Shown here piece by piece: positions 46,592 to 56,910 of a stretch of DNA of 64,000 nucleotides (within the stretch, counting starts at the first letter, position 1; each line of letters opens with the position of its first letter). This DNA comes from Microbacterium keratanolyticum (lineage in GTDB: Bacteria > Actinomycetota > Actinomycetes > Actinomycetales > Microbacteriaceae), in assembly GCF_016907255.1 (NCBI RefSeq), contig NZ_JAFBBQ010000001.1, positions 682,001 to 746,000 on the forward strand. The letters are read 5' to 3'. The notes below the pieces were generated by a model. The model ran no database searches. It saw nothing but the letters and a program-made list of their open reading frames with translations, and was not told where the DNA came from. The position numbers and the translations under genes were made by a program.

Positions 46592-47338
46592 TCAGCGGGC
46601 GAGCGTGCCGCCGTCGACGGGGAGCGTGACGCCGGTGATGAACGCCGCTTCGTCGGACAGCAGGAACGCCACCGCGTTCGCGATCTCCTCAGGCTTTCCG
46701 AGGCGCTTCATCGGCACATCGTTGGCGTACCCCTGGCGCGCTTCCTCGGGCAGCGACGCGAGGGCGGCGGTCTCGATCGGACCGGGGGCGACGGCGTTGA
46801 TGCGGATGCCGGAGGCGGCGTTCTCCGCCGCTGCCGAGGTCGTGAGCGATACGACGCCGTGCTTGGCTGCACCGTAGGGAGTGAGATGCGGAGTCGACTG
46901 AATGCCCGCGACCGAGGCGATGTTGACGATCGCTCCCTGCCCGACGCTGTTCATGTGCAGGAGCTCGGCACGCAGGCACTGGAAGGTACCGGTGAGAGTC
47001 ACGTCGATCGTGCGTGCCCATTCGGCGTCGCTGAGCTGCTGCAAGGGCTTCGGCTGCGCCCCGATGCCGGCGTTGTTGACGGCATAGTCCAGCCGTCCGT
47101 ACACGCGCAGGGTCTCCTCGATGAGGGCACGCACCTCGGCGTCGTCGGCCACGTTCGTTCGCACATAGTGAGCGGCGCCGCCCGACGCGCCGATGAGGGA
47201 CACGGTCTCCGCCCCGGCGTCGTCGTTGACATCGGAGACAACGACCTGTGCACCTTCGGCCGCGAGACGCAACGCGATGGCGCGTCCGATTCCGGCGCCG
47301 GCGGCGGTGACCAGGGCAACGCGATTGGCAAACTTCAT
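46592..47338 (-). CDS. SDR family oxidoreductase
   Basis: A 248-residue classical short-chain dehydrogenase/reductase. The cofactor site is VTAAGAGIGRAIALRLA, with Asp39 in VVVSDVND suggesting NAD. NNAGIG, the catalytic serine region NIASVAGIQS and Tyr-x-x-x-Lys in PYGAAKHG are present, and the end VTLPVDGGTLAR is typical. The substrate is unknown. ATG 47338 follows AGCAGGA; the upstream open frame is not coding. The promoter region contains TAACGT. The gene is followed by the large terminator shared with the permease. Confidence 0.9.
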   Translation of the reverse strand: MKFANRVALVTAAGAGIGRAIALRLAAEGAQVVVSDVNDDAGAETVSLIGASGGAAHYVRTNVADDAEVRALIEETLRVYGRLDYAVNNAGIGAQPKPLQQLSDAEWARTIDVTLTGTFQCLRAELLHMNSVGQGAIVNIASVAGIQSTPHLTPYGAAKHGVVSLTTSAAAENAASGIRINAVAPGPIETAALASLPEEARQGYANDVPMKRLGKPEEIANAVAFLLSDEAAFITGVTLPVDGGTLAR

Positions 47339-47499
47339 GGTCCTGCTTTCTGAACGGTGTGAGTCGACGGTCGCGGCCGACGTTACGCCGATTCTGCGCA
47401 GATTGCAGAGTTGACGATTCGCCTCAGGAGTGCTCTTGGGGTGCAGAACCACCGGTGCGGCGTCGCCGCCGCGGCATCCGCTCCCCTCTCGCTTTTGGC

Positions 47500-47904
47500 C
47501 TACTCGGCATAGCCCTCGGCGAACTCCGGTGTCGGATCGATCTCCTCGATGACGTCGATCAAGACGCCACCCGGACCTTCGATGATGAAGTGGCGCTGTC
47601 CGAAGTCCTCGTCTCGCAGCGGCAGCCGCTCGGGGAGCCCGAGTTCGGTGACAAGACGCGCATACTCTGCCGTCGCGTCGTCAACCTCCACGTTCAGCAG
47701 CAGGCCCTGGGCCGGCACCCGGAACCCTTCCGGGATCGTCGGGTGCGTATGGTCGAGGAAAGCGAGCTCTCCCCCGTCCGCACGCAGGCTCACGTACCAG
47801 TCGGAGTCGAACGTGAACTCGAAGCCCAGCACCTCCCGGAAGAACGCGGAGGCCACCGAGACGTCCTCGACCATCACGACCGGGTAGAACCCTGTCATCT
47901 TCAT
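47500..47904 (-). CDS. VOC superfamily (glyoxalase-like) protein
   Basis: A 134-residue vicinal-oxygen-chelate fold protein made of two beta-alpha-beta-beta-beta units: [24 protein letters not shown] and [22 protein letters not shown], ending in [17 protein letters not shown]. Metal ligands of glyoxalase I are not evident in full, so it could be a resistance or binding protein rather than an enzyme. ATG 47904 has AGGAGT upstream. It is divergent from a TetR gene across overlapping promoters and palindromes, so the TetR protein should control it. Confidence 0.87.
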   Translation of the reverse strand: MKMTGFYPVVMVEDVSVASAFFREVLGFEFTFDSDWYVSLRADGGELAFLDHTHPTIPEGFRVPAQGLLLNVEVDDATAEYARLVTELGLPERLPLRDEDFGQRHFIIEGPGGVLIDVIEEIDPTPEFAEGYAE

Positions 47905-47917
47905 TGCACCACTCCTT

Positions 47918-47954
47918 ACATACAGCGTGTTTGTATCTTAGAAGCTAGAATACA
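47918..47954. promoter_or_regulatory. Operator/bidirectional promoter of the TetR-VOC divergon
   Basis: Two inverted repeats occur: TACATACAG...TGTTTGTA (47918-47936 region) and TGTATCTTAG-aag-CTAGAATACA (47932-47954, 8 of 10 paired). The second contains both -10 elements, TAAGAT on the minus strand (47940-47935, for the VOC gene) and TAGAAT on the plus strand (47946-47951, for tetR), so bound repressor would block both. Confidence 0.65.
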
Positions 47955-47979
47955 TACACATTGCACGTAAAGGAAGAGC

Positions 47980-48543
47980 ATGCCCAGAGCCAGCGCCGCA
48001 GACGCCGCCGCCACCGCGCGTCGCATTCTCGACATCGCCACCGCCCACTTCGCCGAGCACGGCTTCGCCGCCGCGTCCGTCGATGAGATCGCCACCGCCG
48101 CCGGCATCACCCGCGGAGCCGTGTACCACCACTACGCATCGAAGCCAGGACTCTTCACCGCCGTCGCCCGCGCCCAGCAGCAGGCGCTGGCCGAAGCGAT
48201 CGAGACGGCCACGGACGGTGCCGCCGACAGCGCGGCACTGCGCATCGGCAGCCACGCCTATCTCGACGCGATCACCCAGGGTGCCGCTGCTCGGCTCCTC
48301 CTCATCGAGGGGCCGGCGGTCCTGAGCTGGGAGGAATGGCGCCGCCTCGACGCAGAAGGTCCTGTCGCACAGCTGCGCGATGGCCTCAGACTCGTCGGCC
48401 TCGCGGACGAGGCCATCGAGCCGATGGCGACGGCACTCTCCGGCGCCATGAACGAGCTCGCGCTGTGGCTCGCTCAGAGCACGGACGCCACGGCGGGCCG
48501 CCGTGCGCATGCGGCACTCGATCGGCTGCTGGACGCGCTGTAG
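47980..48543 (+). CDS. TetR family repressor
   Basis: A 187-residue TetR protein. The DNA-binding domain spans ~12-60: ILDIATAHFAEHGFAAASVDEIA, then ITRGAVYHHYASKPGLF with the recognition helix TRGAVYHHY. The remainder is a helical ligand-binding domain with LLLIEGPAVLSWEEWRR, common in the subset around YcdC/BetI-like proteins. ATG 47980 has AAGGAAG upstream, so unlike most regulators here it is not leaderless. It is divergent from the VOC gene, with which it shares an operator region. Confidence 0.92.
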   Translation: MPRASAADAAATARRILDIATAHFAEHGFAAASVDEIATAAGITRGAVYHHYASKPGLFTAVARAQQQALAEAIETATDGAADSAALRIGSHAYLDAITQGAAARLLLIEGPAVLSWEEWRRLDAEGPVAQLRDGLRLVGLADEAIEPMATALSGAMNELALWLAQSTDATAGRRAHAALDRLLDAL

Positions 48544-48594
48544 CACCGCATCCACGCGGACGCACTGCAGCGAAGCATCCGCCCGGACAAAAGC

Positions 48595-48624
48595 GAAGAC
48601 CCCGGGGTGGAGCCCGGGGTCTTC
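48595..48624. terminator. Bidirectional terminator between tetR and sucD
   Basis: GAAGACCCCGGG (48595-48606) pairs perfectly with CCCGGGGTCTTC (48613-48624) around a 6-nt loop. Confidence 0.8.
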
Positions 48625-48643
48625 GTGTTCAGCTTAGCTCAGG

Positions 48644-50738
<2,095 letters not shown>

Positions 50739-50929
50739 AGTGCAGTCCTTCGCTGGTTGCGGCGGGTGGGACGCGACAAAAAAATCTGTCGGTTGTCGAT
50801 AAGATTCGACCCGATCCACCAGCTTACTACCGGAAACGGAGACCCCTTTCCGGAGCCGCCTTTCGCGCAGTGACCAAGAGGTACACATCCCGCGGGGTCA
50901 CACACGCCACGCCCGAGCGCCAGGGGGAA
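50739..50929. other. Leader region of sucCD
   Basis: About 190 bp without a gene. On the minus strand it holds TAAGCT (near 50826-50821) as a possible -10 and a T-run flanked by short complementary CGACA/TGTCG blocks (50765-50790 region) that could form a weak hairpin. Confidence 0.4.
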
Positions 50930-50935
50930 TAGGCT
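50930..50935 (+). promoter_or_regulatory. -10 hexamer of the TetR gene at 50944
   Basis: TAGGCT ends 8 nt before ATG 50944; the transcript would have a leader of only 1-2 nt. Confidence 0.45.
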
Positions 50936-50943
50936 CAACTCCC

Positions 50944-51624
50944 ATGAGCGAGATGGCTGAAGCATCCGCCGCGCGCACCAAAGTCGTCGCCGCGGCACTC
51001 GACCTGTTTGCCGAGCGGGGGTTCGATGCGACATCCGTCGAGCAGATCGCCCAGGCGGCCGGCATCTCCCGCTCGACCTTCTTCCGGCAGTTCGGCGGAA
51101 AGGACGATGTCGTCTTCGCCGATCATGAGGTCATGCTGGCGTCGCTGCGCGAGTACCTCGATCGCACGCATGAGAACCCCTGGGCCGCGGTGTGCGAAGC
51201 ATCCGTCCTCGTCTTCCGCCGTTTCGCCGCGGATCCCGAGCTCTCCCGACGCCGCTACCAGGTAGTGCGCGAGGTCCCGACGCTGCGTGACCGCGAGATC
51301 GTCACCGTGTTCCGCTACGAGCGCCTCTTCGACGAGTACCTGCGACGGTCACTGCCGGGACTCGATCCGCTGGATGCCGTGAGCTTCGCGGCCGTCGTGA
51401 CTGCCGCGCACAACCACGTGCTGCGGCGACTGCTGCGTGGCGCACGCACGCCTTCCACGGTGCTGCGCCGCGCACTCGATGACGCGATGCGACGGTTCGG
51501 CGTGCATCCGGATGCGACGCCGGAGCCGCGTGCGGATGATGTCGTCGTCGCGGTCTTCCCGCGCTCGATGCCGCTCGCGGAAGTGACCCGCCGCGTGCAG
51601 ACCCAGATCACCGAAGGCATCTGA
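50944..51624 (+). CDS. TetR family regulator
   Basis: A 226-residue TetR protein. Residues ~12-58 form the helix-turn-helix: [23 protein letters not shown], then [18 protein letters not shown] with recognition helix SRSTFFRQF. The C-terminal part ([40 protein letters not shown]) resembles MftR-type regulators. No clear divergent partner exists: sucC is on the other side and housekeeping, and the next gene is unrelated. The target is unknown. Near-leaderless start behind TAGGCT. Confidence 0.9.
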   Translation: MSEMAEASAARTKVVAAALDLFAERGFDATSVEQIAQAAGISRSTFFRQFGGKDDVVFADHEVMLASLREYLDRTHENPWAAVCEASVLVFRRFAADPELSRRRYQVVREVPTLRDREIVTVFRYERLFDEYLRRSLPGLDPLDAVSFAAVVTAAHNHVLRRLLRGARTPSTVLRRALDDAMRRFGVHPDATPEPRADDVVVAVFPRSMPLAEVTRRVQTQITEGI

Positions 51625-51650
51625 CCGCACGCACGCGGATCAGCGACCTC

Positions 51651-52151
51651 TCAGCAGCCGCAGGTTCCTGAGGGTGTCTTCGTCATGAAGCAGACGTCGC
51701 AGACTCCGTAGTCACGCTCGATCGGCTTGGGCGCCGTGACGCGCTCGGTCGCGGCGGCGCGTGGCGTCGCCGCGGAGGTGCGGGATGCGGCACTGCGCGG
51801 TGCGCGCTGCGGCACCACGGGCGCGAACGTGGACGGGTGGTCGACATAGAAGTACGGTGCGCGACCTTCGCTGGGTCGCATCGGCAGCCGCGTGCCGCCG
51901 TAGACGATGACGTCACTCTCGGCGAAGCCGTTCGTGTAGGTCTTGCCAATGTGCAGGGCTGCGCCCTCCCCTCGTCGGATCGCCTCGATGTAGCGACCGC
52001 GGTCGATGTAGCTCGAAATGCCCACGGCGTCCGCGATCGCGGTGATGAAGTCGTGGTTGACGGGATCGATCCGGTGCGCGCGCAGCGCCTCCGGGAGGTT
52101 GCGATACGGACGGGAAGTGCCAGCGGGGGTGGGCCCCTGTAGTTCATTCAT
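51651..52151 (-). CDS. Uncharacterised protein with Cys-rich C-terminal tail
   Basis: A 166-residue soluble protein I do not recognise. The N-terminal ~110 residues are a compact domain (LPEALRAHRIDPVNHDFITAIADAVGISS; AALHIGKTYTNGFAES; PSEGRAPYFYVDHPSTF), then a Ser/Ala/Arg-rich linker. The tail ends CDVCFMTKTPSGTCGC, a CxxC-x9-CxC zinc-ribbon-like pattern ending exactly at the stop. ATG 52151 is chosen, and GTG 52154 is possible; no ribosome-binding site fits. It is divergent from the desaturase-like gene. A nucleic-acid-binding or chaperone-like role is imaginable but unsupported. Confidence 0.6.
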   Translation of the reverse strand: MNELQGPTPAGTSRPYRNLPEALRAHRIDPVNHDFITAIADAVGISSYIDRGRYIEAIRRGEGAALHIGKTYTNGFAESDVIVYGGTRLPMRPSEGRAPYFYVDHPSTFAPVVPQRAPRSAASRTSAATPRAAATERVTAPKPIERDYGVCDVCFMTKTPSGTCGC

Positions 52152-52200
52152 CACCTACCAGGATCGCACGGGCGGAGCGGGTGCGAGCACCGCCCTGTGC

Positions 52201-52206
52201 CAGAAT
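52201..52206 (+). promoter_or_regulatory. -10 hexamer of the desaturase-like gene (leaderless, C-variant)
   Basis: CAGAAT ends 6 nt before ATG 52213; no ribosome-binding site. Confidence 0.4.
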
Positions 52207-52212
52207 GTCGGC

Positions 52213-53664
52213 ATGGTGCGCGCGACGATCATCGGCAGTGGACCGAATGGCCTCACCGCCGCCGTCTCCCTCGCCCGCGCCGGCTATGAGGTTCGTGTGC
52301 TCGAAGCCGCGGAGACCATCGGAGGTGGAGTCCGCACCGAGGAATCCACGCTTCCCGGATTCCGGCACGACGTCTGCTCTGCGGTGCATCCCGCAACCGT
52401 CGCCTCCCCGTTCTTCCGCGCCTTCGGCATCCAGAAGCGGGTCGACTGGATCACCCCCGAGGTCTCATACGCCCACCCCCTCGACGGCGGACGCGCGGCG
52501 CTCGCCTGGCGCGACGTCGAGCGCACGGCCGAGGGACTCGGAGCGGATGCTCGCGCCTGGCGCGCACTCGCACGTCCGCTGAGTCGCCAGATCGACAACG
52601 TCGTGGAGTTCACCGGCGACGCGCTGCTGCGCGTGCCACGGCATCCGGTGACGACGGCGCGTTTCGGTCTGCGGATGCTGGAGCAGGGCACCGCGCTCGC
52701 CCGACGCGGATGGCACACGCCCGAGGCATCCGCTCTCCTGGCCGGCGTTCTCGCCCATGCCAACACACAGCTGCCCTCGCTCAGCGCGGCCGCGGCCGGG
52801 CTGCTGCTCGTCGCCCACGGGCACGCGGGCGGCTGGGTGTTCCCCCGCGGCGGGGCCCAGACCATCGCGACCGCCCTCGTCGACGACCTCACCGCGCACG
52901 GCGGTGTGGTCGAGACCGGCGCACGTGTGGATGACCTGCGCCGCGTGGACTGGGGCAACCCCACCCGCGGTGACCTGCTGCTCCTGAACTCCTCCCCGCG
53001 GCTCGCGCTGACGCATCCCGACATCCCCTCGCGCTATGCGAGGGCGATCACCCGGTACCGTTACGGTCCCGCAGCGGCGAAGGTCGACTTCGCCCTCGAC
53101 GGCCCCGTGCCCTGGACGAACCCCGATTTGGCCTTGGCGCCGACAGTGCATCTCGGTGGCACACGAGAGGAGATCTGGGCGAGCGAGAACGCCGTCGCGT
53201 CAGGCCGCGTGAGCGACAGACCCTACGTGCTGCTGATGCAGCCATCCGTGCTGGACGATACCCGTGCGCCCGCCGGCAAAGCCGTGCTGTGGGCCTACAT
53301 CCACGTGCCCGCGCACTCCGACGTGGACGCCACGGAGCTCATCATCCGTCAGGTCGAGCGTTTCGCGCCCGGCTTCCGCGACCGCATCCTCGCGACGCAC
53401 TCGGTGCGCGCGAGCGAACGAGAAGCGATCAATGCCTCAGAGATCGGCGGCGACGTTCTGGGCGGGGCGTTCACGCTGCTGCAGGCGGTACGTCGGCCCG
53501 TGATCTCTCCGACCCCCTGGCGCACGCCGATGCACGGCGTCTATCTCGCCTCGGCCGCGACCGCCCCCGGGCCCGCGGTGAACGGGATGCCCGGATGGCA
53601 CGCCGCCCGAACGGCTCTCGCCGACGCCGGCCGACCGTCCGACCTCGCCGACCTGTTCGGCTGA
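52213..53664 (+). CDS. FAD/NAD(P)-dependent oxidoreductase, phytoene desaturase-like
   Basis: A 483-residue flavoprotein. The dinucleotide motif IIGSGPNGLTAAVSLARAGYEVRVLEA lies at residues ~6-32, followed by GGGVRTEES. Mid-protein has GGWVFPRGGAQTIATALV and the C-terminus the FAD-binding VYLASAATAPGPAVNGMPGWHAAR, typical of CrtI-like and all-trans-retinol saturase-like members. No other carotenoid gene is nearby, so the substrate is open. Leaderless start at 52213, chosen over earlier in-frame codons that overlap the divergent gene. A large palindrome follows the stop. Confidence 0.85.
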   Translation: MVRATIIGSGPNGLTAAVSLARAGYEVRVLEAAETIGGGVRTEESTLPGFRHDVCSAVHPATVASPFFRAFGIQKRVDWITPEVSYAHPLDGGRAALAWRDVERTAEGLGADARAWRALARPLSRQIDNVVEFTGDALLRVPRHPVTTARFGLRMLEQGTALARRGWHTPEASALLAGVLAHANTQLPSLSAAAAGLLLVAHGHAGGWVFPRGGAQTIATALVDDLTAHGGVVETGARVDDLRRVDWGNPTRGDLLLLNSSPRLALTHPDIPSRYARAITRYRYGPAAAKVDFALDGPVPWTNPDLALAPTVHLGGTREEIWASENAVASGRVSDRPYVLLMQPSVLDDTRAPAGKAVLWAYIHVPAHSDVDATELIIRQVERFAPGFRDRILATHSVRASEREAINASEIGGDVLGGAFTLLQAVRRPVISPTPWRTPMHGVYLASAATAPGPAVNGMPGWHAARTALADAGRPSDLADLFG

Positions 53665-53679
53665 CGCCTCTTCCTCAGA

Positions 53680-53739
53680 TTCGAGTGGTCAGTTTCGGCG
53701 ACTTTCGGGCCGAAAGGTTGCCGAAACTGACCACTCGAA
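53680..53739. repeat. Long palindromic element downstream of the desaturase-like gene
   Basis: Arms of 20 perfectly complementary bases (53680-53699 and 53720-53739; TTCGAGTGGTCAGTTTCGGC) enclose a second small hairpin CTTTCG-ggc-CGAAAG. There is no T-run. It could terminate the desaturase gene or be a copy of a dispersed palindromic repeat. Confidence 0.75.
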
Positions 53740-53766
53740 GGGGATGTGGCGCGGGCGAACGAGGGG

Positions 53767-53772
53767 CAGGAT
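53767..53772 (+). promoter_or_regulatory. -10 hexamer of the DNA ligase gene (leaderless, C-variant)
   Basis: CAGGAT ends 6 nt before ATG 53779. Confidence 0.4.
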
Positions 53773-53778
53773 GGGCGT

Positions 53779-54819
53779 ATGCGCTACGAGATCCCCGCGC
53801 CGATGCTCGCGAAGGCCGCCGCGACCGTGCCCACCGCCACCGCGAAGACCGGGCCGCTGCTGTACGAACCGAAATGGGACGGCTTCCGCGGGCTGATCGC
53901 CTGGGATGGCGAAACTCTCGAGATCGGTTCGCGCGGTGCGAAGCCGCTCACCCGCTACTTCCCCGAACTCGTCGATGCACTCTCGGTGACCCTCCCCGGC
54001 CCGTGTCTGCTCGATGGCGAGATCGTCGTCGCGACCGGTGCCCCCGGTGCGCAGCGCCTGGACTGGGAAGCGCTCAGTCAGCGCATCCACCCCGCGGCCT
54101 CCCGCGTCGCGAAGCTCTCCGTCGAGACGCCCGCGATGTTCATCGCCTTCGACCTGCTCGCCGCAGGTGACGCGGATCTGCAGCAGAAGCCGTTCGCAGA
54201 GCGCAGGGAACGCCTCGAAGCGCTGCTGGCCGGCGCGCCGCATCCGCTTCACCTCACCCGCACGACCGACGACCCTGATCTTGCCCGTCGCTGGCTCGAC
54301 GAGTTCGAGGGCGCCGGCCTCGACGGCGTCGTCGCGAAGCCGCTCGATGACGCCTACGCCCCCGGCAAACGCACCCTCATCAAGATCAAGCACGCGCGCA
54401 CGGCCGATGTGGTCGCCCTCGGCTATCGCGTCCACAAATCAGGCAGCGGCGTCGGCTCCCTCCTCGTGGGTCTCTATGACGACGGCGTGCTCCGTCAGGT
54501 CGGCGGCGTCGCCGCCTGGAGCGATGCGATGCGCCAGCAGCTGGTCGAAGACCTCGCGCCGCTCGTCGAACGCGACGCCGATGGCGACATCGTCACAGGC
54601 GAGGGCGAACGCTCACGCTTCACGGGCAGCAAGGACGTCTCGTTCGTTCGACTGCGCCCCGAGCGCGTGCTCGAGGTGCGCTACGACCAGCTCGAAGGTT
54701 CGCGCTTCCGCCACACCGTGCAGTTCGCCCGCTGGCGCCCTGACCGTGACGCGAGCTCCTGCACCTACGACCAGCTCGACACCGTCGACGGATACGATCT
54801 CGCCCGCGTGCTGCACTAA
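53779..54819 (+). CDS. ATP-dependent DNA ligase (LigC/LigD ligase-domain type)
   Basis: A 346-residue ATP-dependent ligase. The adenylation domain starts PAPMLAKAA and has the nucleotidyl lysine Lys32 in YEPKWDGFR, then LDGEIVV, FIAFDLLA, LDGVVAKPLD and KIKHARTADVVALGYR (motif V). The OB-fold part shows VGSLLVGLYDDG, and the end has FRHTVQFARWRPD. This is the stand-alone form of the ligase module of LigD or LigC. It converges on the LigD-type polymerase gene, with stop codons overlapping by 4 bp. Together they supply two modules used in end joining; no ku gene is in the window. Confidence 0.92.
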   Translation: MRYEIPAPMLAKAAATVPTATAKTGPLLYEPKWDGFRGLIAWDGETLEIGSRGAKPLTRYFPELVDALSVTLPGPCLLDGEIVVATGAPGAQRLDWEALSQRIHPAASRVAKLSVETPAMFIAFDLLAAGDADLQQKPFAERRERLEALLAGAPHPLHLTRTTDDPDLARRWLDEFEGAGLDGVVAKPLDDAYAPGKRTLIKIKHARTADVVALGYRVHKSGSGVGSLLVGLYDDGVLRQVGGVAAWSDAMRQQLVEDLAPLVERDADGDIVTGEGERSRFTGSKDVSFVRLRPERVLEVRYDQLEGSRFRHTVQFARWRPDRDASSCTYDQLDTVDGYDLARVLH

Positions 54820-55877
54820 TCCTCGATGCGGTTGCCCTCCGCGTCCCAGTTCGCAGCGACGCGTTTGCTCGGCTGCACGCGCGGCGGCTCCCCTGGCATC
54901 TTCGGAAACTCGGGCGGGAACGGCAGCTCCCCGAGACCGTCGGCCACGTCGCGCTCCCACCACTCCAGCAGAGTGTCGATGCGTCCCGGATGCTGCGCGA
55001 AGTCGGCCCAGGGATCGCCGACGTCTGCCAGCCTGTCCGGGATCGTCCGCACCGTGAAACGCTGCGGGTCGAGATCGTCGAGCTCGTCCCAGTGCACAGG
55101 CGTGGACACCGTGGCGCTCGGCAACGCACGCGGACTGTAGGCGCCCGCCATCGTGCGGTCACGGTTGGCCTGATTGAAGTCGACGAAGATCCGCTCGCCG
55201 CGCTCTTCCTTCCACCAGTTCGTCGTCACCTGCGTGGGCATCCGCCGCTCCAGCTCGCGTCCGGCCGCGATCACCGCATGCCGCACGACGAGAAACTCCC
55301 ACTCGGGCACGATCGGACAGAACACGTGCAGCCCCCGGTTGCCGCTCGTCTTGATGAAGGGCTCGAGCCCCGCCTCGCGCAGGACCGCACGCAGCTCATG
55401 AGCGGCGGCGATCGCCTCAGGGATCCCCGTGCCGGACTGTGGGTCGAGGTCGATGCGCAGCTCGACCGGGTTATCGGTGGCGCCTGAAAGCGACGCCCAC
55501 GGGTGGAAGACCACCGTGTTCATCTGCACGGCCCACACGATCGCGGCGGCTTCGGTGAGCACGATCTGCGGATGCCTGCGGCCGGAGTTGTATGTCACCG
55601 TCACGCTCTCGACGAAGTCGGGCGTGCCCTTGGGTGGGTTCTTCGAGAAGAAGCTCTCACCGCCGATCCCGTCGCGGAAGCGCTCCAGCGAGACCGGACG
55701 GTCGCCGTTCGCAGCGAGAAACGGCGTCGCCACGGTCTGCACGTATGCGGCCAGTTCGGCCTTCGTGATGGGCCCGCCCGCGGCATCCGGCCACACCGCC
55801 CGATTCGGACTCGACAGATCGACGCGACGGTCGCCGTCGGGCCCGGGAATGGTCAGCGTCGTCCGCTCAGATGCCAT
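54816..55877 (-). CDS. LigD-type primase-polymerase (non-homologous end joining polymerase domain)
   Basis: A 353-residue archaeo-eukaryotic-primase-like polymerase that adds nucleotides at broken ends. It begins with DLSSPNRAVWPDAAG (the LigD pol LTNPDKVLWP-like motif), then SLERFRDGIGGESFFSKN, catalytic Asp pair in ELRIDLDPQ, FIKTSGNRGLHVFCP, and FVDFNQANRDRTMAGAYSPRA; these are full signature blocks. The C-terminal PPEFPKMPGEPP resembles linker sequences. The nuclease and ligase domains are absent. Leaderless start behind TAGTTT. Its partner ligase is encoded convergently. Confidence 0.94.
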   Translation of the reverse strand: MASERTTLTIPGPDGDRRVDLSSPNRAVWPDAAGGPITKAELAAYVQTVATPFLAANGDRPVSLERFRDGIGGESFFSKNPPKGTPDFVESVTVTYNSGRRHPQIVLTEAAAIVWAVQMNTVVFHPWASLSGATDNPVELRIDLDPQSGTGIPEAIAAAHELRAVLREAGLEPFIKTSGNRGLHVFCPIVPEWEFLVVRHAVIAAGRELERRMPTQVTTNWWKEERGERIFVDFNQANRDRTMAGAYSPRALPSATVSTPVHWDELDDLDPQRFTVRTIPDRLADVGDPWADFAQHPGRIDTLLEWWERDVADGLGELPFPPEFPKMPGEPPRVQPSKRVAANWDAEGNRIED

Positions 55878-55883
55878 GAGCCC

Positions 55884-55889
55884 AAACTA
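55884..55889 (-). promoter_or_regulatory. -10 hexamer of the LigD-type polymerase gene (leaderless)
   Basis: TAGTTT on the minus strand ends 6 nt before ATG 55877. Confidence 0.5.
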
Positions 55890-55917
55890 CGGCGCGCCAT
55901 CGACATCCGCCAGGCCC

Positions 55918-56826
55918 TCAGAGCGGAGCCAGCATCTTCCGCGCCTCCTCGCGCACGGCCGCGGCGATCGCGTCCAGTAGGGGCGAGCGCAGGTTCCACT
56001 GCTGCCAATACAGCGGCACGCGCACACGCGGTCCGCCCAGCGACACCGCCTGGGCGCCCGCCGTCTGCTGAATCGTCGGCAGCAGCCCCCACCCGAGCCC
56101 CATCCGCACCGCCAGCGCGAAATCATGCGAGGCGGGGACATAGTGGCGGGGCACCGCCCAGGGGTCGACCCCGTGTGCGCGCAGCCAGTCATGCTGCAGT
56201 TCGTCACGACGATCGAAGTTCACGAAAGGCGCGTGCCGCAGCGCTTCCGGATGGACGCCGTCGGGAAACCAGCGCGCCACGAACTCCGGCGTCGCCGCGG
56301 CCTCGTACTCGAGCACGCCGAGCGGTGTCGCCGAGCATCCGCCGACGGGCTCAGCCTGCGACGTCACGGCGGCCATCACGGCACCCGACGCAAGCAGCCC
56401 GGCAGTGAAGTTCTGATCATCGCGGTGCAGGTCGACATCGATCCGGTGCTCGGCGGCCAGCCGGGCGAGCGGCGCAAGGAACCAGGTCGCCATGGAATCC
56501 GCGTTCACCGCGAGCGGCACGCGGATACGCCCCGCCGAGGCATCCGCATCGGACTCCTCGGCGTTCGCATCCAGCCCGAACGCGCTGATCGTGTCGTGCT
56601 CCAGCAGCGCCACCTGGCGGGCCAGGCGCACAACCGCCTCCCCCGCCTCGGTCGGGCGCGCGGGCTTCGAACGGACAAGCAGCACCCGGCCGAGCTGCTG
56701 TTCGAGTGTCTTGACGCGCTGGCTGACCGCGGAGGGCGTGATCTGCAGGCGGCGCGCGGCGGCCTCGAGTGTGCCCTCATCGACGACCGCGGCGATGGTT
56801 CCGGCGAGCTCCGGATCGATCCTCAT
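55918..56826 (-). CDS. lysG: LysR family regulator, ArgP/LysG type
   Basis: A 302-residue LysR protein. The helix-turn-helix covers ~5-62: LAGTIAAVVDEGTLEAAARRL, ITPSAVSQRVKTLEQQLGR, as in LysG/IciA. The effector domain has VPLAVNADSMATWFLAPLA, a segment typical of LysG/ArgP. It is divergent from the lysE gene, the classic LysG-LysE pair in which lysine or arginine bound to LysG activates exporter synthesis. ATG 56826 was chosen over an in-frame Met 8 codons upstream because TAAGAAT lies 6 nt before it. The neighbouring TCCTTAAGGA may be part of the LysG site. Confidence 0.92.
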   Translation of the reverse strand: MRIDPELAGTIAAVVDEGTLEAAARRLQITPSAVSQRVKTLEQQLGRVLLVRSKPARPTEAGEAVVRLARQVALLEHDTISAFGLDANAEESDADASAGRIRVPLAVNADSMATWFLAPLARLAAEHRIDVDLHRDDQNFTAGLLASGAVMAAVTSQAEPVGGCSATPLGVLEYEAAATPEFVARWFPDGVHPEALRHAPFVNFDRRDELQHDWLRAHGVDPWAVPRHYVPASHDFALAVRMGLGWGLLPTIQQTAGAQAVSLGGPRVRVPLYWQQWNLRSPLLDAIAAAVREEARKMLAPL

Positions 56827-56832
56827 GTGGAG

Positions 56833-56867
56833 ATTCTTACATAAGCACAACTACATATCCTTAAGGA
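56833..56867. promoter_or_regulatory. Intergenic control region of lysG/lysE
   Basis: An AT-rich stretch with the minus-strand -10 TAAGAAT (56839-56833), 6 nt before the lysG ATG, and the perfect palindrome TCCTTAAGGA (56858-56867) as a candidate LysG contact. Confidence 0.45.
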
Positions 56868-56898
56868 ATCCTCGCTGGAGCTAAAGACGATGGATGCC

Positions 56899-56904
56899 TA
56901 CGCT
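56899..56904 (+). promoter_or_regulatory. -10 hexamer of lysE (leaderless)
   Basis: TACGCT ends 6 nt before ATG 56911. It fixes the start at 56911 rather than the in-frame ATG at 56890. Confidence 0.5.
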
Positions 56905-56910
56905 GAGGAC

